Below are positions 58,293 through 64,000 of a stretch of 64,000 nucleotides of DNA, in pieces. The DNA lies in contig WHVY01000001.1 of the NCBI GenBank assembly GCA_022266195.1, forward strand, positions 16,120,001-16,184,000, in the 5' to 3' direction. The notes below the pieces were generated by a model. That model made no database searches. It was not told the origin of the DNA and saw only the letters and a list, made by a program, of their open reading frames with translations. The translations under genes were made by a program, and so were the position numbers. How positions within the stretch are numbered: the first letter of the stretch is position 1; each line of letters opens with the position of its first letter. This stretch comes from Tetranychus cinnabarinus. Lineage: Eukaryota > Arthropoda > Arachnida > Trombidiformes > Tetranychidae.

Positions 58293-60280
58293 TTTGAATT
58301 TACTCTGGAAATGTTTCACCGACTAATTAATAAATTATACTTTATTTATTAGGATTTGTAAGAGTTGAAATTAAGTCTGATTGACTGAAAGCACTATGAA
58401 TTTGTTTTTAGGTTGATCTCAACTCTTTTATACTAATTTATACTTTAATTCGTAAACAGATTTTACCACGAATTCAAAGTACACCCATTGAGTGCACCAG
58501 AACTCTTCAGATTTTGATAGAAATGATAATCTTTAGACATTAATTAAGTTGGCACCCATCAATGATGCATATATGAAAGCTTGAAATTAAAATATGATCT
58601 CCATTTTATCAACTTTCAAGTGCAAATAAACTGGTACTCTCGAATAAACTATCAACTATAAAACATGATTAGTCTAATCAAATATTGTACTTGAACCACT
58701 AAGAATTATGATTAATCACTGAGGGATCTTATTTTGCTATGGTAAAAAGGGGATTTATTTGAAATACACAATTGCTCTTGATAATTAGTAAAGAAATAAA
58801 ATTAAGTTGAATTGCACTGATTCCACCTTTTTGTTCAATTCATTTCGATGCACTTGAAAATATGGGCGATTGAGCTGATAAAACAATGTAATCTGATCAA
58901 ATGCTCTGCATGAGACTTTCAAGACCAAGCAACCCAATTCGAGTCCATGACAAAATTAATCACCAATTCAATACACCACTTGACTTGATGCAAAGTTTTT
59001 TACTTGTAAAAATGTACTTTCAATGAGACTTTTGGCAATCAAGGTGTTCGTCAAGCCAAAATTGAAATAAATCAATGAACATTTCCAATGCTACCAATGG
59101 TTTTTTCAGTGATTCAGTGATAATTTAATGCCAAGAAATTAGCCTTTTAGTGGCTTCATTTCATTTATAATATTAATAGTTAATTGCAAGCTTCCTTGAT
59201 CTCTTTTTAACAGAAAATTGTTCCTGAATGTTTTTATTGATTAAAATTGAAACATATTCAGTGGATTACAATCCATTTTAACAACAATTGTCGTTCAAAT
59301 TTTGCAAGTTCAGCATGACTAGTGTAAGAATAGAACAGAAAATAATTCCATATTTACCATGTTATTAGATACAAATAACCGTTAGTCTAATTTAATTTAA
59401 ATTGTTCAGTTTGGCATAAATCAGTGGAATATCAACAGAAACAATTTTAAGTGAAACTAGAAGCGCAGGATAACTAAAGTCCATGAAATTGATCAAAAAA
59501 TTGAAAATTTTGATTTTTACTACAAAATCTGATGAAGATCTGAAATCTTGAAATTGAAATTGGATTAGTTTGAAAGGTGAAAGTACATTCTTTGCCTGAA
59601 ATTTTATAATTAACTTCTCAGCAAAGGATTATCTTTCTGGAACATTATGTTAAAGGAAATCATTGATATTTTTTTGGCAAATTCAACCAAGTTTAACCCT
59701 TTTCAAAATTTTAACGCTTCTTGAGCTAATTAAAATTACAGTTGTGAAGATTTCCGATCATTATAATTCATTGTATAATAAATAATCGTGATTTGTTATC
59801 ATTGTCTGACTAAAAACGTGTTTAATCAACAATTTATTCAAGGTTAGATTATGCTTAAAGTTCCTTATTGATTGATTCATGTTCAACTCTTCATGCGATA
59901 TTTATTCTCATTAAATAATCAATTAAGAAAGACTACTTTGAAGGAATCGAGTCTTTCAAAATGGATCGATTGACTCAATCGTTAACTTAAACATAATGAA
60001 AATCATTGAATGTAACTGATTGAGAAATCATTTCTCGTTATCGAATTGCAGAAAATGAATGATTGAATTTGAAACAATAAGATGTCATAATAAGATGTTT
60101 AATAGACTAACTGTAGGGAAAATAGTTACATTGAGGAAAAAACTGGTTAATAGTGGCGAACGGGTTTAATAGCAGGAATGTACAGCAGGCTTTAAAAGGA
60201 GCAGGAATATGTTTAGACTTTTAGAAAATTTCAATAAGGCCAGAACTTGTCATCTGTTAGTTTTCCTAATTTTGTCATAA
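58293..60280. other. intergenic between PHYHD1-like 4 and 5
   Basis: 2 kb of AT-rich DNA without a gene. 59781-59855 is a repeat shared with 63486-63564. Confidence 0.5.
59781..59855. repeat. dispersed repeat copy 1
   Basis: AATAATCGTGATTTGTTATC ... CTAAAAACGTGTT ... CAACAATTTAT ... AAGGTTAGATT. The same order and orientation occur at 63486-63564 with a few differences. Confidence 0.7.
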
Positions 60281-61129
60281 TTAATAAACTTTAATGAAAG
60301 GAGCTTCTTTAGTGGGTTGATTCCAGTTGTCCGATGCCCATTTTGTATCATGTAAATCAACTGCATGGAAAGTGTAAGCTGGTCGAGGTTTACTTGAAGT
60401 ATTGGCTTCACTTTTATGGACAACTTGTCCATGGATAAGCACAAGTGATCCTTTAGGAACTGGAACAGGCACAAACTTGGAATCATCGTACTTTATCTCG
60501 GGACAAGTGAATACAATTCTTGGTTCTTGACCTTCTTTGTTTCGGATCCATCGACGTCTAACAGGCTCATTGTGTGATCCAGGGATGAACCAGAGACAAC
60601 CATTTTCAAGTGTTGCATCTTCAAGAGGAATCCAGAAACCCATAAGTTTAATCTTTGGCTCAGTGTACAAGAAGGTAGCATCTTGATGGGCAGGTATGGT
60701 GGTACCAATACGAGGATGCTTAAAGTTAACGATACTTTGAACAACATATGGATCGACAAAGCCGACTTTCTTGACCAAAGTCTTGATACGATCATCAAAG
60801 GTTACAGCTTTGAAAACAGGGTTAAGGGCATGGAGGTAAAAACCAATCTTGTGTAAACATTGACTTTTGGGTACAACCAGTTTGTCATCCTTAAAGGCTG
60901 TCTCTTCAAAAAAGTGGTGTATATTTTGTCCAGAACGAAGGAAATAGTCATCAGGATCTTCTTGTTTACCAGCTCGGTACATATTTTTGGGTCCAGAAAG
61001 ATCGATGTCATCAATGATTCGGTTGGTTTCCTTCATTATGTTGTCAACCTCATCAGAAGTTAAATAGTTGGGAATAACTGCATAACCATTGGTCCAATAG
61101 TCTTTAATTACTTGATCGTAGTTGGTCAT
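60281..61129 (-). CDS. PHYHD1-like dioxygenase 5 (282 aa)
   Basis: Intronless, starting MTNYDQVIKDYW, one residue shorter than copy 2 (a deletion in the AFKDDKLV part). Iron motif HQDATF, distal His in VVHKS and Arg in RPAYTFH are intact, so it is probably active. It is the outermost gene of the cluster, in the same orientation as copies 2 and 4, with a TATA box at 61280-61287. Confidence 0.9.
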   Translation of the reverse strand: MTNYDQVIKDYWTNGYAVIPNYLTSDEVDNIMKETNRIIDDIDLSGPKNMYRAGKQEDPDDYFLRSGQNIHHFFEETAFKDDKLVVPKSQCLHKIGFYLHALNPVFKAVTFDDRIKTLVKKVGFVDPYVVQSIVNFKHPRIGTTIPAHQDATFLYTEPKIKLMGFWIPLEDATLENGCLWFIPGSHNEPVRRRWIRNKEGQEPRIVFTCPEIKYDDSKFVPVPVPKGSLVLIHGQVVHKSEANTSSKPRPAYTFHAVDLHDTKWASDNWNQPTKEAPFIKVY

Positions 61130-61279
61130 CTTGACTCGTTATGTTTCAACTCAATCTATTTGGGAAATGAAAAACAAGAGAGGAGAATGAATTCAAAAGC
61201 AGAAAAGACTTCTCAAAATCAGAGTGAATCAACTGAGGGAAGCTGGATGTTTGTTGGTCGAGAAAATTTAGCACCAGCC

Positions 61280-61287
61280 TATTTATA
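61280..61287 (-). promoter_or_regulatory. TATA box of PHYHD1-like 5
   Basis: TATAAATA on the minus strand about 150 bp before the ATG, implying a leader of about 120 nt. Confidence 0.4.
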
Positions 61288-63275
61288 TGAAAATTTATCT
61301 CATTGAAATAATTTCATGAAGTCAAATACTTTGATATGTTATCAACTTTATCAATATCTATTTGTTTTTAAAGATCATCAATAGCAGTTTAGGTTTTGAA
61401 ATTATTTCACGAGACTGTTTAAAGTGGGATTTTCTTGCACGTTTCTCTTCGCCTTTTTGTACAATTTTACTGGTGAAACGCCTTTGATAGTATCTTCTCA
61501 TTAAATGGTGTGTTGCATTGTTTCCAAGTACAAGAACAATCAGCACATTTCATGAAACAATGATAAAAAAGTCTTAGTTCTTGAAATTGAAAAGAAAACA
61601 AATTGGAACTAAAAAGCTCAACGCAACACTAAAATCGAGCAAATTTTCTGGTAAAACCAGGCTTAACCTGAATCTCTTAATGATGGCAATGCGTTTATTT
61701 TGAATTGTGAATGAAATTCACTTCGACTTCATTGTGCTTAGTCTTTGTCCTGACCTGATCAACTTGAAGAACTCCTTAATTTTAAGAACAGAATACATTT
61801 TTTTGTCCTCAGTTCTAATAGCCTAAGAATTTTTCTTAGAACCACTTTAATTCAATGTTCGGGGATATAGAATTTTTAAACCCATTAACCCTGAATAGGG
61901 GAAAACAAAGATGTAAAATGCAATGTAAAGCGTGAAATATTCAATGAATTCCAACCTCTTGTTCCAACAATTGAGTTTCAATTTTTGATGGATGCAAATA
62001 TGTTCTATTAATTTCCATTATTTGATTGATTGAATCTGCATTTCGCTGAATGTTAGATTGGAAGTCATTATTTGCTTGAAAGCAATTAGAAATATCAGAA
62101 CATTAAACTACAATCAATCGATCACTATTACAGATTTCAATTTAAAACAATTCAGTCCATAATCTGATCAGGATTGCCTTAAAATCTAAGCTATTTTTTT
62201 CTGATTAATATTATCGATTTTTGCTGTGTAATATTTTGCTTCATATGATGAGAATAACATTGAAAACAATAGATAAATAATGATAGCTTGGTGATTAGAT
62301 AATAATACAATTTTGAGATGGGAATATTTTCATAAAAACATTTGAATTTTTTTTTTCAAATCAAAACATTAACTCACCCTTGTCTTACTCTGCATGAGAC
62401 TTTGAATCTACCTCCCATAAGTCGTTTCATGAAAGTCATCACCAACTCGAGTTTCAATAACTTTCATTTTAATCATGAAGGTAAGCTATCAAGATTAGGT
62501 GGGTGCTGATATCATATCCACGTTTCCAGTCAACCACTTGAAATAATAAGGTGATTAGCTGTTTGGAACATTCGAGTATTGTTGGAACCAGTCTTTTCCA
62601 GCTAGAAAATCAATTCAGCTTGTTAGGTAATCTATGGTTGCTCATGTAATACTTTGAATTTACTTCAACCAGTTACGATACATTTGCGAAATGCCACATC
62701 TTGAAATCTAGTTGTTCTCAGCCAAATAGACAAACATTTAAAAATTTGTTTAAAAAATTTTTAAAGACGTAAGCTTGAGCTACTTTGCACCGAGTCCGAG
62801 GTGGAAATTGTGTGTTCTTATGGACTTTTGATCTCATAGATACAAAAATAGTTGATGGTTGATTCACATGAATTTACCACCAATAGCTTATTAATAAAAC
62901 TAGAATTATCCAGGTCCAAGAATATCATCCAAAGATTCTATGGAAAAATAAAGCGAGTCCTTAGCTGCACTAACATCAAAGGAGTTTTACATTGTAATAT
63001 TGCTAACCTGTTATCCATTGTTTTCGTTGGACAATAAAAGCAAAAGAATAAAGATTCATGCAAATTTCAATATCAATATCAATATTTACTTTTCCAAGAC
63101 ATCATTTTTTTCAATGATTGTTCTTGTTAACAGCAACCAAGGGAAAGTATTTTGGTTTTGGCGTGTTATTTGTTGCTTGTTTCAGATCTACAGTAAGCCT
63201 CACTGACAAGGGCTGAGTTAATGTAATATTTGTCATTTCAATCATTTTGATCTCCAATATTAACCAATATTATAA
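61288..63275. other. intergenic, no gene seen
   Basis: AT-rich; frames of 61-68 codons without protein features. No repeat recognised inside the window. Confidence 0.5.
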
Positions 63276-63471
63276 AGGGTGTTGTGTTTAATAAGGTGCA
63301 TCTCTAACCAGAATGTAGACAGATAGATAGGGATAAAGATGATAATGTCCATAAGGAAATTAGAAAATTGTGTTTAATTTCTTCATATTAAAGTGATCAA
63401 CTATGTTCATCTTTATCTCTTTTTCAACATTCTGGTTTGAGATTACTGCACCTTATTAAACGCGACACCCT
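63276..63471. mobile_element. short TIR element (MITE), 196 bp
   Basis: Left end AGGGTGTTGTGTTTAATAAG with GTGCATCTCTAACCAGAATGT. The right end reads, reversed, AGGGTGTCGCGTTTAATAAG with TGCAGTAATCTCAAACCAGAATGT. These are imperfect 42-45 bp inverted repeats around a short core, non-coding. The target-site duplication is unclear. Confidence 0.65.
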
Positions 63472-63485
63472 CTACACCACTGAAA

Positions 63486-63564
63486 AATAATCGTGATTTG
63501 TTATCTTTTCCAACTAAAAACGTGTTGGAATCAACAATTTATGATCAAGGTTAGATTGTGCTTT
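63486..63564. repeat. dispersed repeat copy 2
   Basis: Second copy of the 59781-59855 block, starting 15 bp after the MITE. Confidence 0.7.
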
Positions 63565-64000
63565 ACGTCTATTATTTATCACTCATATGAATCACTTGAA
63601 GCACCGACAATCACAATCTAGATACAAAGGAAGACCATGCAAGGGTAAAATTATTTTTAATCAATATTTGTTTGATTGTAAACTGATTTCATTAAACTCA
63701 GCTTTGCAACAAACCATGTCAATAAATACTCACCGAGATAGCTGTTTTAACAATAGGTCAACAAATTGGAAAAGTCAAGATCGAAGAGCCAGTTTGACAG
63801 AAACAACTTGCTCAAACATAATGTAAGGGATCTATTGTAACAATTGTGCCTGAATTTAATTGCACACTGAATCACATCAGTAATTTAACTACTAATAAAC
63901 TTGAACATTTTAAAACAGATTGTTGGCTTTACTAAAACACAAGGAAAGTTTAGCTTTGCATTGAAATAAATTTTATTCAACTGTCGTTTCAACAATATGG
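63565..64000. other. right edge, no supported gene
   Basis: A 79-codon plus-strand frame (63587-63826) has no recognisable feature, but it could be an exon of a gene running off the window. Confidence 0.3.

Noticed and set aside
1..64000. CRISPR array, operon or prokaryotic features
   Set aside because: Spliced genes, poly(A) signals and eukaryotic transposons. No regularly spaced short direct repeats other than the silk coding repeats.

Overview
This window looks like nuclear DNA of an AT-rich, compact arthropod genome. The coding genes have short introns (mostly 66-110 bp) with GT-AG borders, TATA boxes and AATAAA signals. A spider mite (Tetranychidae, probably Tetranychus) is the best guess: the window holds a very serine-rich silk-fibroin-like gene, a known speciality of that family, next to arthropod genes such as a gbb-type BMP. 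The species is inferred, not proven.

Layout. 1-9.8 kb: one long single-exon gene for a low-complexity orphan protein (3907-6261), then repeats dominated by a perfect 711-bp inverted duplication (6865-7575 / 7887-8597). 9.8-13.5 kb: a foldback element and empty DNA. 13.5-42.7 kb: three tandem minus-strand paralogues for large MAM/LDLa proteins (A 13545-19299, B 29575-35851, C 38841-42684). A repetitive serine/alanine/glycine silk-like gene (23516-28231) sits between A and B. I reconstructed the small signal-peptide exons and the transmembrane exons of these genes from splice sites and phase; simple ORF finding misses them. A and B are type I membrane proteins. B has an enlarged Thr/Pro stalk and a cytoplasmic tail replaced by a scrap of MAM-coding DNA. 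C is truncated and predicted to be secreted.

44.9-51.2 kb: conserved single-copy genes. These are a four-exon WIF-domain membrane protein related to Ryk/Derailed but with no kinase region (minus), a six-exon BMP of the 60A/gbb class divergent from it (plus), and mitochondrial complex III core protein 2 (UQCRC2, three exons, minus) convergent with the BMP. The BMP lacks the cysteine that normally links the two subunits of the dimer.

51.8-61.2 kb: five intronless PHYHD1-like (phytanoyl-CoA dioxygenase family) genes in mixed orientation plus a decayed sixth fragment. This is a local family expansion with duplicated flanks and mosaic copies. The last 3 kb has small repeats and no gene I can support.

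Mobile DNA is present mainly as short non-autonomous elements: a TA-flanked foldback, a pogo/Tigger-like MITE, a TTAA-flanked MITE carrying two CRE palindromes, a TIR element near 63.4 kb, and one wrecked Tc1/mariner-type transposase. The common theme is local duplication followed by sequence exchange, seen in the MAM genes, the silk repeats and the dioxygenases.
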